Source: Seminavis robusta (taxonomy: Eukaryota > Bacillariophyta > Bacillariophyceae > Naviculales > Naviculaceae). Taken from it: a stretch of 64,000 nt of DNA. The notes beneath the pieces were generated by a model, which was given only the letters and a program-made list of their open reading frames with translations, did not search any database and was not told the origin of the DNA. Numbering within the stretch: the stretch's first letter is position 1; every line of letters begins with the position of its first letter. Location of the stretch: contig CAICTM010000462.1 of the NCBI GenBank assembly GCA_903772945.1, positions 1 through 64,000 on the forward strand, given 5' to 3'. Shown here piece by piece: positions 23,150 to 33,392 of the stretch. Both the position numbers and the translations under genes were made by a program.

Positions 23150-23560
23150 ATACCCCTCATCCATCTCCAGGCCCCACTCCTGGTCCCACCCCTGGAACTA
23201 TCGTCCACCAAGACCAACTCCTGGACCTATTAGGCCCAAATCCAGGCCACAGCACACTGTTATCTACATCAAGCCAAAGAACCCCAGGCCTCAATCCTGG
23301 CCCCACACGTCGACAAACACCTAGTGTGTACAGTCGTACCGTTCTCAAGCCAGAAGAACCTACACCTTTGTCGACCTGGGAACATAGCATATCGTAGCAG
23401 CTACGGTAGCCACCACCAGTCCCAACTCATAGTCCCATTCGATTCCGACCGGCCCTGAATTCGTCCAGTCCTAATCCCAGGCCGTCCAAGTAACTCCTAG
23501 ACCTTCAACACCAAGTCCAACTCCTGGACCTTCACACACCAACACCTCCTCGGAGCACCA
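23150..23560 (+). repeat. Degenerate CTCCTGGACC-type repeat, second locus
   Basis: Variants of ACTCCTGGACC, ATCCAGGCC and CCTGGTCCCAC recur throughout, matching the tract at 2955-3290. All frames are broken. Direct comparison of the two tracts would show whether they are copies of one element. Confidence 0.45.
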
Positions 23561-23669
23561 ACCCTTGCCCCCAACCACGGAGTATGAGTGACACTCACTC
23601 CCGTCAAGGACGAAGGACAAAAACTGCTAATCATGGCCACATGGTACGAGTAGATCTAGCTAGACTCTG

Positions 23670-23695
23670 CTAGCTAGCTACCGGTAGCTAGCTAG
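23670..23695. repeat. Perfect 26-bp palindrome centred on ACCGGT
   Basis: Both 13-base arms consist of CTAGCTAGCTACC and its complement, with no loop. Shorter versions of the same core (GCTACCGGTAGC) recur at 57453-57470 and elsewhere. Confidence 0.9.
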
Positions 23696-24170
23696 TAGTA
23701 GCTACGGTAGATACATGCAGAAGTTGCTTAGCTGAATGACCGGTACTACTTCCGGTAGAGTCATGACATTGCAATAGAGAGAGTTAACCCACCACCACGC
23801 AGTATGACCAAGCTTCCCCTTCACGGAGCCAGGCCAATAACAAAAATGTAGTCTTCGATCAACTCCTCCTGTACCGGTACCAGTTCACTGGCATCAAAGC
23901 CTTTCTTTTCTACTCTTTGTGCCACATTCTGACCAAAAAGTCACTCATGCTTGTTCACTGGGTGATGAAAAATTCAGTCGCACATGAAACTCCCATGGTC
24001 CAATGTCCAATGCCGTTTTCTTCTCCTTCCTAAGCTTCTTGCATGCTGGTTCAGGATTGCATCGCGATCTCTTGGCAATCGGTTACTCACAATTCCTTTC
24101 TTTGGCACAACAAAGCATCCAATACCATACCGTACCGCACCATACCTTACTACTTCAAAAGATATTCAAG

Positions 24171-24500
24171 ATGGATGCTTCCACCGATGCCATGATCTGC
24201 ACGCAAACGTGCACCCGGGGATCCGGACGAGGCTATGTGTGCGCTCCAGCTCACTTGAGAGCTTCGAGATCCCTTGAAAACCGAGCCCCCGTGGATGCCG
24301 ATCTGAGACTCTTGCCCGGCTACGAAGTTGTAGACAACATCCACGTTGAAAAACAGGATCAGGACGACCACGCCAATACCAGAAGATCCTCTGCCGGAAA
24401 ATACGCCAGCCAACTGGCTCGAAATGCACAAGACAGACTGACCCGGACCAGAGATCAAAGGGTAGCGTCACAAGCTCATATTCTCATGCTGGCACTCTAG
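24171..24500 (+). CDS. Small hypothetical protein
   Basis: The 109-residue frame opens with MDASTDAMICTQTCTRG and is followed by charged sequence (DNIHVEKQDQDDHANTRR) ending in SQAHILMLAL. No domain is recognised. It has the base composition of the coding regions here and a clean ATG after an A-rich stretch, but there is no independent support. It could be one exon of a longer gene. Confidence 0.35.
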   Translation: MDASTDAMICTQTCTRGSGRGYVCAPAHLRASRSLENRAPVDADLRLLPGYEVVDNIHVEKQDQDDHANTRRSSAGKYASQLARNAQDRLTRTRDQRVASQAHILMLAL

Positions 24501-25063
24501 CTAGCCGGTCAAGCTGAGGCTCAAGGCGGATCCAGGTTTCTGTGATCCAAAATACATGAGACGATTTAGTTATCAAAACTGATTCTATAATTACATTTTT
24601 ATCCGATATCTTATTTTCATACACTCTCTGTTGTCGGGACGAAACCATAGTTTCCTAGCAAAGCTTTCGGCTCGGGAACAAAATATCACTACTAGCTAGA
24701 GAGTACCGGTAGCACCTCTACTTGCTACATCGTACTCTAGAGAGGTTGAGTTGGAAGTAACTCGATGGCCCAGCGTCTCTAAAAGTAATTGTATCTACCG
24801 GTACCGGTGGGATTTCAGATCACAGTTCTGTACAGCTACGGTAGCTAGATACATGTACATGTAGCATCTGGGAAGACTTTGCTGATGGTACAGTCGGACC
24901 TGGTATCAGCAATAGAACAGAATCCATTTCCGGGGTGAAGTCCGCTTTTTTGTTGGCCACATGCATACTCGGTACTACCACATTCGAGCAGAATAAATCA
25001 ATTGGAGATAGTGCCTCGCGCATTCTTTCTTTGTAGTATCGAAGCCAAAGTGGATTGTTTGGT
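24501..25063. other. Intergenic region with no recognisable gene
   Basis: Several GTACCGGTA motifs and a TACATGTACATGTA palindrome at about 24850-24863 are the only notable features. Confidence 0.45.
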
Positions 25064-25948
25064 TTATACTTTATCTGTCGATGCAGGTTCTTGCTGTTGC
25101 TGTTGCTGTTGTTTTTTGAGTTCCCCTGCCACTTTGTCAAACAACAGGTTGAGTTGAAAGAGTCGTTTTTCACTCCACTTGGCCACCCCCTCTTCTTCTT
25201 GCTTCATTTTGTCGGGATGATGGTAGTCTACCGCGTACGACGCCACTATTGGTTCCGTCTTCTTGCTCGTTTGTTGTTGTCGTCGCCGCCATGCCCGAAT
25301 GAGTGGCACAAATTGGACATCCCACAAATCTCCTTCGTTGTATTCCAACCAATGCGACGCCAAGGAGGCTCGAAAGACAATGGGTCCGAACGTCCAGTCG
25401 ACCGATGGAAATCCCACGGCTTGACCGAGGGTATTCAAGTAGATGTTGGCAAAGTTTTCGGCGTGATACTGTTCAATGGGATATGTGTTCTGAAACAAGG
25501 CATCGGGTCGGCGAGGGAATAGAATATCCAACTTGTTGGCTGCCATGTGTTGTGCCATGGGATTAAAAAACTGGACCAAGTCAAATTTCTCAGGTTCCAT
25601 CATTGCCACGAAGCTAGTATCCTTTTGGGATGGAAATTCGTTTTGGAGCCGTTGCTGTGCCACGGCCACGCCTTCCTGTAAGGCAGCTCCCTTTTTCCCC
25701 TGGTAAGTTTGTGGAATCACTTCCACCCAGGCTTTGCCTTTTGCATCGGTACCGGCATTGGTGAAGGATTCTCGGACCGTGTCGTGGTGATTAGGGGACG
25801 CATCCACAATCAACAATCGAACGCCATGTTCCGCCGCCTTGCGACACGATTCCAATCCCAAAGCATACCGAATGTCATCCGTGCTGCCATAAAAGGTTGG
25901 AGCCAAGACTATCAACGGGGGTGTTGTTGTTGTTGTTGTTGATGTCAT
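25064..25948 (-). CDS. GT-A-fold glycosyltransferase-like protein
   Basis: From the ATG at 25948 the product is 294 residues, starting with a Thr run (MTSTTTTTTPP). A Rossmann-like GT-A core follows: LIVLAPTFYGSTDD, ESCRKAAEHGVRLLIVDASP, QGKKGAALQEGVAVA, and FVAMMEPEKFDLV in the place of the DXD strand. A conserved C-terminal half holds LFPRRPD, VDWTFGPIVFR and YNEGDLWDVQFVPLIRAW. Such proteins transfer or bind nucleotide sugars; the Glu-Pro-Glu in place of DXD makes metal use uncertain. It ends in a Gln run encoded by a GTT/CTG-rich microsatellite. It is divergently arranged with the GT8 gene 262 bases away, suggesting a shared promoter. No signal peptide is seen, so it is probably cytosolic. 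Family assignment is moderate. Confidence 0.6.
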   Translation of the reverse strand: MTSTTTTTTPPLIVLAPTFYGSTDDIRYALGLESCRKAAEHGVRLLIVDASPNHHDTVRESFTNAGTDAKGKAWVEVIPQTYQGKKGAALQEGVAVAQQRLQNEFPSQKDTSFVAMMEPEKFDLVQFFNPMAQHMAANKLDILFPRRPDALFQNTYPIEQYHAENFANIYLNTLGQAVGFPSVDWTFGPIVFRASLASHWLEYNEGDLWDVQFVPLIRAWRRRQQQTSKKTEPIVASYAVDYHHPDKMKQEEEGVAKWSEKRLFQLNLLFDKVAGELKKQQQQQQQEPASTDKV

Positions 25949-26210
25949 GGCAACTAGCTTGCTAGATTTATTGTAGCAGATTGGGATGGTGCGAGGAGCG
26001 GAAGGGATCGGATCTTTCGGAAAATGACTCAGGGTCATTCTGCTCATTTTTTAGAAGCCTCCAAACAACGGCCACAAACATCATGCAATCACAACTTCGG
26101 TACCTGTACCTGGTACGGTATCTATACCCGTATGGCACCCTGTACCGATAGTAACACTCCACAATGGCGACGATACGTTCAGCCCACGGCGGCACCAAGT
26201 TATTTTGCAA

Positions 26211-27347
26211 ATGGATCATTTTGATATCAGCATGTCAGTGATCGTCTACAACGATGGATCCCACATGCTAGGCGAGTTCAGAGTGGTAGAAGGAGACCCA
26301 AAGCGAGCTGTGTTTACGGCAACCACCACTACAGATCGTGCAACAAAAATAGAAACGAGAGCACCGCGAAAAGAACTACTAGTAGAATCATCACTTCCTG
26401 TGGAACCACTTCCGTCATCATCCGTACCACCACTGACTTCGCCTCCTGTCGCAGCAGCACCGCCAACATCGAAACCAATGACAAAGCCACCGCCAGTATC
26501 TGCGGACCCCGTGACATCTCCTCCAATTATGACTCCACCACCAAAATCAGCACCAGTCGAAATCACAGAAGTAATCCAACAACCGCAGCATCACTGTCTC
26601 AATGACGATTTCCATCCCCAGCACAAGGTGTCGGTATGAACCATGTTGAACGACAACAACTTATACGTCAAGGGAGCCGTCAAACTGGGACGTGCCCTTC
26701 AACGACAAACCCACACACCCCATGACCGAGTTGTCATGGAACTCCAACACAAACCGCTCCACCCCCATCAATGGGAGCGACTCCACAGAGTGGGATTTAT
26801 CAAGTGTGTCGTCAGTCCCATTCATCCACCCAAAAAGGAATTTACCCGTCACGATTTGAGAGAAAAATTGGCCGTATTGCACATTTGGGCCATGCAAGTC
26901 TACCAACGAGTCGTCTTTGTCGATGCCGATACATTTCCACGTGCCGGCATTGATCATCTGTTTACCATGGACTTGCAAGGCAAACCCATTGGTGTCACGC
27001 GTGATATTCGCAACCAAGAATGGGTCAACACGTTCAACTCCGGTGTCTTGCTCTTGAATCCATCTCTGCAGGAGCATGAACGATTGGTGGGATTGTTGCG
27101 AAAGGGAATCCGCTACGAATACACGATGGGTGATCAGGGATTCTTGAATACAGTCTACCGCAACAATTGGCATGAAATTGGATTTGTCAACAATGCCAAT
27201 ATGGCCGTGTACGAGTTTCAGCGGGAATTTTGGGATCAATACAAAATGCAAGACATCAATATCATTCATTATACCATGGACAAGCCATGGAGATGTTCAC
27301 TCAAAGGAGTCTATGCGCCAATCTGCAACGTGTGGATCAATGCATAA
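26211..27347 (+). CDS. GT8 (glycogenin/galactinol-synthase-like) glycosyltransferase with one in-frame TGA
   Basis: One frame runs from ATG 26211 to 27347 except for a TGA at 26637-26639. Upstream is a Pro-rich region of about 140 residues. Downstream is a GT8 domain: VKGAVKLGRALQRQ, the metal-binding VVFVDADTFPRAG, NTFNSGVLLLNPS, MGDQGFLN and HYTMDKPWRC. GT8 enzymes transfer glucose, galactose or glucuronic acid from UDP-sugars. The TGA falls inside the first beta strand (KVSV-stop-TMLNDNN), at a place where GT8 proteins have Val, Cys or Ala, so homology spans it. Options are a nonsense mutation or sequence error from a Cys codon, selenocysteine read-through, or translation starting at Met 26643 without strand 1. 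No intron can remove the TGA without deleting conserved residues. No signal peptide is seen. Confidence 0.75.
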
Positions 27348-28543
27348 GATGTATATAGATGAGGAAAAGAGAGAGAAAGATCCATCCACTGCTACTGGTT
27401 CTGTAATGTACCATGTGGGCAATGTAGGGGGAAAGTGATCTTGGTATAGTTGTGCACTCGACAAAGAATGCCTGCTTTGCCTTACAGGAGCACGCCAAGT
27501 CCTGTAGTCCTGTAGCCACTTATGCGGGGCGCGGACCAATGTGGGGGAAATTCTGCATTCATGTACCGTAGCTTCAGCTGATCTCTCGGGGTTGCTTTAT
27601 CAGAATGACAGTGTCTAAGCATTCCGACTCCGCGGTCCATTCTCGATATCCTCTGTCTCGGCGATTTGCCAAAAGGATGGCCAAACGGTTTTTTGTTTCG
27701 TTCTTCGCATCGGTTTGCCTCTCAAAAGCTTTTCCTTGATGATTCGTCGCCAACTAACGTTGGTGGATTTTGAAAGAAATGCATCGCAATGGCTGGTCAC
27801 GAACGAGAGTACTTGCAAGTTAGCTACGGTTGCTACGACACCCAGCAACCTTCTCGGGTGCCTTGACGCTTGACTTTTGGAAGCGACATGGAAACAAGAA
27901 CAGAGCGAGGTAAACTGGTAACACCATCCACTGCCCAGTGGCTACTGGTACTTGGCATACAAGCTTGCATGCAAGCTAAAACCACCTTGGGTCCCACATC
28001 GAATCGAATCGGGCTTTTCTGGTGTACCGGTACCCGGTACAGTACCTGTCAAGTCTCCTTTAAATCCTTTTGCTCTAGCTGGCCAATAGAAAGGGGGTCT
28101 TCCTGTCTTCCTACTTCCTATTAGCTACTAGTATTATTAAATAATAGTACTGTATGCAACCGGTACAGTACTATTTTAAAATACTATTAATATTTTATTG
28201 ACCGGTAGTTTTCTTGTTTTCTTTCACTTCTTTCGTTCCCAGCCGCACACCCACACCTTCAGAAAGTGTGTTACTGATGGGGTCGTGCTTTCCAGTAACA
28301 GTGGGTCGGAAGACCTGTCGGAACCAACCTTGTTGTTCAACAGTTCCCACGATATTCCGATCCACACCCATCACCAGGGACACGACCATCGATATCAACG
28401 CGATCGGCGAAAGTGGTTACCCCAGTTTGTTGCATGCAGCTTGCGTGGTTTGCCAATGTTGGCACCTTGTGGACACAAATCGAATCAGCATTACAAACCA
28501 ACAGCAATAGCTATAACGAAGGAAAGCAATCACAGACGGCAAA
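27348..28543. other. Intergenic region with an AT-rich inverted repeat
   Basis: No confident gene is present. A 77-codon minus-strand frame (27848-27615) starts with a hydrophobic stretch ending HCDAF, superficially like a plastid signal, but it stops early and no continuing exon was found. The AT-rich inverted repeat at 28143-28175 is listed separately. Confidence 0.4.
28143..28175. repeat. Perfect 12-bp inverted repeat in AT-rich DNA
   Basis: Arms AATAGTACTGTA and TACAGTACTATT flank a 9-base spacer holding CCGG. An adjacent TATTATTAAATAATA is also palindromic. It could be a cruciform-forming site or the remnant of a miniature inverted-repeat element; no target-site duplication was established. 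Confidence 0.8.
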
Positions 28544-28924
28544 ATGGATACTTCAATGACAGAATTCGAGTTGGGCTACACCGTTGGCGACACTGAAGAT
28601 GATTTCTTTTCGGTGAGCACCATGAAAAAGGTTTCTCGGACGTTGGAGCACAAGGCTACTCGTACAACTTCTAGCAAGAGGACTGTAACATCAGACAACG
28701 ATGCCTCGTTGAGTTCTTCCTTCAGTGTGTCGATATCTGCGGTACCGGTAGCTTCCAGCTCCCGCAGACGGACACCAGAAGAGCAAGAACTGTCGCCATA
28801 TGAGGATGGACAACAAGAGTCGACACTTGAATGGGCCGGAAGGATGGGAACAACCTTGATGGGCCTCGGAATTGAGCGAGTCCCATCCGAGCAAGAACAT
28901 CAAATGATGCTGATACTGTCGTGA
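28544..28924 (+). CDS. Small hypothetical protein
   Basis: The 126-residue frame begins MDTSMTEFELGYTVGDTEDD, continues Ser/Thr-rich with basic patches (SSKRTV, SSRRRTPEE), and ends with a more ordered stretch (LEWAGRMGTTLMGLGIERVPSEQEH). No domain is recognised. It is probably disordered and soluble. Support is limited to an intact frame with coding-like composition. Confidence 0.4.
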   Translation: MDTSMTEFELGYTVGDTEDDFFSVSTMKKVSRTLEHKATRTTSSKRTVTSDNDASLSSSFSVSISAVPVASSSRRRTPEEQELSPYEDGQQESTLEWAGRMGTTLMGLGIERVPSEQEHQMMLILS

Positions 28925-29266
28925 CTAATGTGTTCGCTGAGCTTATGAAAGGATCGGCGACCAGATACTAAAGGATATAGATGGCAGCAGTAGCGTATTC
29001 ATTCAAACAAATTTCTTAGCCCCCTCTGCACCACTGACCAATGGCTCCTAGCTAGTCGTCGCTCCACTAGTCGCGTCAGGATGGGCGATCTTTGAGCCAA
29101 CCTTTACAAGTATGAGCATTGCGATCAATACATCATCTATTAGGCAACTATATCAACCTTCTGAGAAACTCGACCCCGAAGACAAAGTTATTCGCATTTT
29201 CCATCTCCCCGACTAGAGCATGCTTCGTGTCGGTACCAAGTCTTCCTGCAACATCAATGCAACTAT

Positions 29267-32200
29267 CTACACGTATCCTTGTCCTCCTTGATCATCGTCA
29301 TCAAGCGACAAGTCGACATTGATTGCAGCACCCGCAACACTGCCAGGCCTGTCTGCGCCGGATTCGCTGCCAGAAGGCGATGAAGACTCTGAGGTAGACA
29401 CGGTACGGGGTGCCACTGCGGGCAATGCAGCCGCTGCTGCTTGAGTCAATTCAGTGCTTCCCTCCTCTTCTCCGCCAAACTCCGCAGAAACGTCGATTTT
29501 CTTTGGGCAACTTTGTCGCTTCGTGCTAGGAGCCTTCCAGCCAAGGTTTTGTTTCGCGTACTCCTCACAATGGGTGGAGCAGTGAATGTAAACAGAAGTC
29601 TTGGTAGAGTTGAATCCCATTTCTTCAAAACGATCGCATTGCTCCAAGTATCGAAATCCAGGGTTTCCTGTCGGCAAGCAGTCCTCGCAATAGGCGTTGG
29701 GACAAGCTAGAAGGTGAAAGGGAGGAATGAGCACGAGTATGGAGGAATTAGTATGAGCATGCTTTCTTGCACTTACCTTGGCAAGGGAAAAGGATTCCTC
29801 CCACGAATTGAGCAGGTTTTTCACAAAGACAGCACCAGTGATGAGGGCATGATGGTTGCATGTTGTCGACGGTTGCACAGCACCGCCGATGGACAGAAAC
29901 GGGGCAACGAGAACAAAGGTAGATCGTTCCACCATCGCCGCAAACCTGGCAGAAATCTTGGTGATCCGGCACCTTTGCCCTCTTGTGCTTTTTTACCGTA
30001 TAGCCGTCCTTGGCTTTGCTGGAAAGTTCGCGGTCGAACACCGATGACTCCCCGTTTTCCAAGTCGTAGTTGTTGGAGGCCAAGACAGGCACCATTGCTT
30101 GGCCATAACCGCTATTGTTGCCTTTCACCATCACAACACGACTCTTCTTCTTTCGCTTGCTTTCGTTGTCGACCCACATTCGTGAGATGCCTCGCAGAGA
30201 AGTTGGAATGTCCTCCTCGCCTTTGCCTTTCTGCACTTGTCGAAGTTTCTTGAAATCAATACCCTGGAACGTTTGGCTAGCGGAGAGCTCCTTTGTAACA
30301 TCAAAAGTGTCTCCTTTGTGAAAAACGTTGCCCTTCAGCTTGCCATCCGAGTCCATTTCGGAACGCTTGCGGTCCGTGATGAACTCAATATCCTTCGCAG
30401 CAGGCAAACTATTGAGGGAAGAATCGCCAAAAACTGCGGCGCTCCCGAACTTGATATCCTTTAGCATTTCACTCCCCGAAAAGCCTTCTTTTTCGTTGGC
30501 GTCTGGCGCCCCGCCTGCAGGCCGATCGCGATTCACCATCTGATCAAGGAGTAGCTTCTTCTCTGCTCGCTCCACGAGTCTTTCTTCCACGGTTCCACCC
30601 GCAACCAACCTGTAGACATGAACTGTTTTCTTTTGCCCAATGCGGTGAACACGTGCCTGAGCCTGAAGGTCCATCTGTGGATTGAAGTCAGAATCAAAGA
30701 GGATCACTGTGTCGGCTGTTTGGAGATTGAGGCCCATTGAACCACTGCGGGTCGACATCAAGAACAGAAAGACATCGCTGTTCTTTGCATTGAATGCGTT
30801 GACAAAATAGTTTCTTCTCGCACGGGACGTTCTTCCATCGAAGAGGTGATGTCGCCAACCTCGCATGGTACAATAGTCGGTGAGGATGTCAAGCATGCTT
30901 GTGAATTGTGAGAAGATGACACAGCGGTGTCCCTTTTTAAAAAGACTTTGCAACAAGGAGTCCAAGACGGCCAGTTTACCAGAGGCACCAATGAGTTGTT
31001 CAAGCGTTGTCGCTCCAATGTCTGGTTCTGCTCCATCAAAGAGAAAAGGATGCAGACAAGCTTTTCGCAGTTGCATAAAGAGGCCCGCCAATTTTTGCGC
31101 CGCGGTGGCACCCACTGTGCCGTCTTTGCTGTCGTGCCTCTCCAAGTAACTAAGATCCTTCATCAGGATGGCCTTGTACCAAAAGATCTGATTCCGAGAG
31201 AGCGGGCAATACACCTTTCAACCATTCAATAGAACCAAGAGTGGGGTTAGAACAAGTGGAAAGGATGATAGCGATGCACGACAAATGCTACCACAGTATA
31301 ACTGACTAACCTTTGTTTCGATTTTCTTGGGCATGAGTTTTTCCACCTGATTCTTTAGACGGCGAATCATGAACAAGCCCAAGACTTTTTGGGCTTGCAT
31401 CATTTTCTCCTTGTCGATCACATTGTTTGTAATGTCAAATGCATTCTCAAAGGGCTCAAAATTGTTAAAGATATCTGGGAGCAGAAAATTGAGCAACTGC
31501 ACCAGCTCGGATAAATTGTTCTGTAGAACGAGTAGCACAATGTTAACAATGAATCAGTCCGAGCGAGGGAGTGCATGGCATTCATAGCTGTCTTTGCGTG
31601 CCTGGTAATGCATGATGATTTCGCCGAACGTACCTGCAGAGGTGTTCCGGTCAACAGAAGGCGATTCTCCGAATGCAATCTGCGGACTGCTTGGGCAACG
31701 AGTGTCAAGCCGCTCTTAATTTTATGTCCTTCATCTAAAACGAGATATCGAAAGTGGATGCGGTTAAACATGAATTGCAACTGCTGGACCTTGATCATCT
31801 CGTAGGTTGTCACCTACGAATAATGCAAAAGTGGCAGAGTCGAGAATAAGAATGATTACAATCAACCAACAACACTCAAGATTCTTTGAGAAAATGGCTA
31901 TACGTACCACCAGATCATATTCGGTTGCATGTTCCACAAGTTCTCTTCGTTGATTGGCTTGATCCTCACTATTGGTGGCATGTAGTCGCAGCACCTTGAG
32001 AGAAGGGGCCCATTTTTGAGCTTCAGAGCACCATGAATACAAAACTGATAGTGGGCAAACCACCAAACTTGGTCCACTCTGTCCTAGATGCTCTTTCAAA
32101 TAGCACAAGAGAGAGATGGTTTGTAAGGTCTTTCCTCTGCAGAACGATAAAAAAGTAGATGAGGTTACGCCCACAGTAAATAGAAGAAACAAAGTTCACT

Positions 32201-32874
32201 GATCCACTGCAGTGCTCTTCATACAAAGAACAACAATTAATTGCCACTTACAGGCCCATTTCATCTCCCAAGATCATTCCAAGATTCTGTTGGTGCATTT
32301 CCACCATAAAGTTGAGGCCGGCAAGCTGATAGTCTCTCATTTCTCCACCTTCCACTAACTCTGGCTGCGCAAACAGCTCTTGCTTTTCGAATTTCTTTGC
32401 TGGTTTCTTTAGTTGTCCCCAGTTGTCCACCATTCTCTTTGTGTTTTCGTCCATGAACGGTTCAATCAACTCTCTGTTTCTGACCAAAAAGTCCCGTCGG
32501 AGAGGTTCCTTGGATTGGACACTCTTTTTGACATTGTCGTTACAGTCCATGCGAGCAGTTTCCGATGCCGAAACCTTGCGAGCTTCCGCCTTGCGAGGAC
32601 CTCCTTGTTTCTTGGGATTTTTGGAGGACGCAGCCTTTTTCTGTTCATCCTCAGTGTAGACTCCATGTGAATAAGTACCTCCCTTGAGGACATAGTTGTT
32701 GGCTTTCTTCACAGCGTGGCCGTTGATGATCATAATGGTCGAAGCTCGCTTTCTGCCGGATCGACGGATTCCGTCATCTGGACTGCTGCTGCCGGTCGCA
32801 ACCGGAGCTTCCTCTTTCTTCTCAACTGCCGACTCTTCCATCTTGCGCTCTACTTCTTCTGCTGGTTCTGCCAT
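29267..32874 (-). CDS. SNF2-family chromatin remodeler with C-terminal PHD module
   Basis: Six exons on the minus strand: 32874-32252, 32136-31908, 31813-31634, 31520-31311, 31214-29777 and 29706-29267, giving 1,039 residues. All introns are GT-AG and the frame closes exactly. The Snf2 ATPase core has MRDYQLAGLNF, the Walker A GDEMGLGKT (about residue 203, split by intron 1), LVLDEGH (311-314, DEGH instead of DEAH) and LLTGTPLQ. The second lobe has VIFSQFTSMLDIL, STRSGSMGLNL and ARVHRIGQ. These read closest to ISWI/CHD-type remodelers, which slide nucleosomes with ATP. The C-terminus lacks a visible HAND-SANT-SLIDE region. It has Cys/His-rich PHD fingers (CQVCGDGGTIYLCSRC, CPHHWCCLC, CPNAYCEDCLP; about 835-920) and an acidic tail. 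It is nuclear and probably reads histone tails. Confidence 0.92.
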
Positions 32875-33131
32875 TGCCACAACACAAGATAGAAGTCAAG
32901 AGGATGTGACTTTTGAACAACAAGTGCGAGCGGCAACGGCGTCGTGGCCGCTGGAGTTTTCGTGGTCTCGATCGAAAGCCAATGCCGCGCGGGAATGGCA
33001 CAGCTTTGATGGCTTTTAATTTTTGACAAACGAAATCAAATCCGAGGTTCGGCATGGATTTCACTTGCTTGCTCCACGCTCCCAAGCGAAGGCTTCGCTT
33101 TGGTGGAAGACGCATCAAACTTACTTACTTG

Positions 33132-33392
33132 TCAGCCATATTCTTCTTCTACTAGTATTTCGGAGCCTGTATCGAAACGGCAGAGACTACTGGATGCGGA
33201 GGCATCTTGCTGCTGGATCGGAAAGATCTTTGGATCGGAAGGTTTCTTCCTTTTGTGGGCCTGGGCCAGTATGCCTTTGTGGGAGTCGCCGAACTGCTTG
33301 AGCAACGAGAGTCTCTGCGCTGCTTGAGCAACGAGAGAATGATGTTCTTCCTGTAGACCCGCATCTCGGTTGCCCTTGTTAAAGCTACCCAT
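33132..33392 (-). CDS. Small hypothetical protein upstream of the SNF2 gene
   Basis: The 86-residue frame starts MGSFNKGNRDAGLQEEHH. It has a helix-prone middle (SLVAQAAQRLSLLKQFGDSHK), a basic patch (HKRKKPSDPK) and an acidic end (SEILVEEEYG). No family is recognised. The same strand carries the SNF2 gene, which starts 257 bases downstream. Coding-like composition is the main support. A GTAAGT immediately after the stop raises the possibility of a misplaced 3' end. Confidence 0.45.
   Translation of the reverse strand: MGSFNKGNRDAGLQEEHHSLVAQAAQRLSLLKQFGDSHKGILAQAHKRKKPSDPKIFPIQQQDASASSSLCRFDTGSEILVEEEYG

Larger units (their letters stand above)
22957..24170. other. Intergenic region with Pro-Gly-type repeats and palindromes
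   Basis: No gene is recognised. It contains the degenerate repeat at 23150-23560 and a perfect 26-bp palindrome at 23670-23695, both listed separately. Confidence 0.45.

Noticed and set aside
27348-27500. SECIS element for the GT8 TGA
   Set aside because: An ATGA followed by A-rich sequence occurs, but no supporting helices could be drawn by eye.
27615-27848. Minus-strand frame with a hydrophobic start ending HCDAF, like a plastid signal
   Set aside because: Only 77 codons, stops early, no continuing exon or domain recognised; kept as a remark in the intergenic entry.
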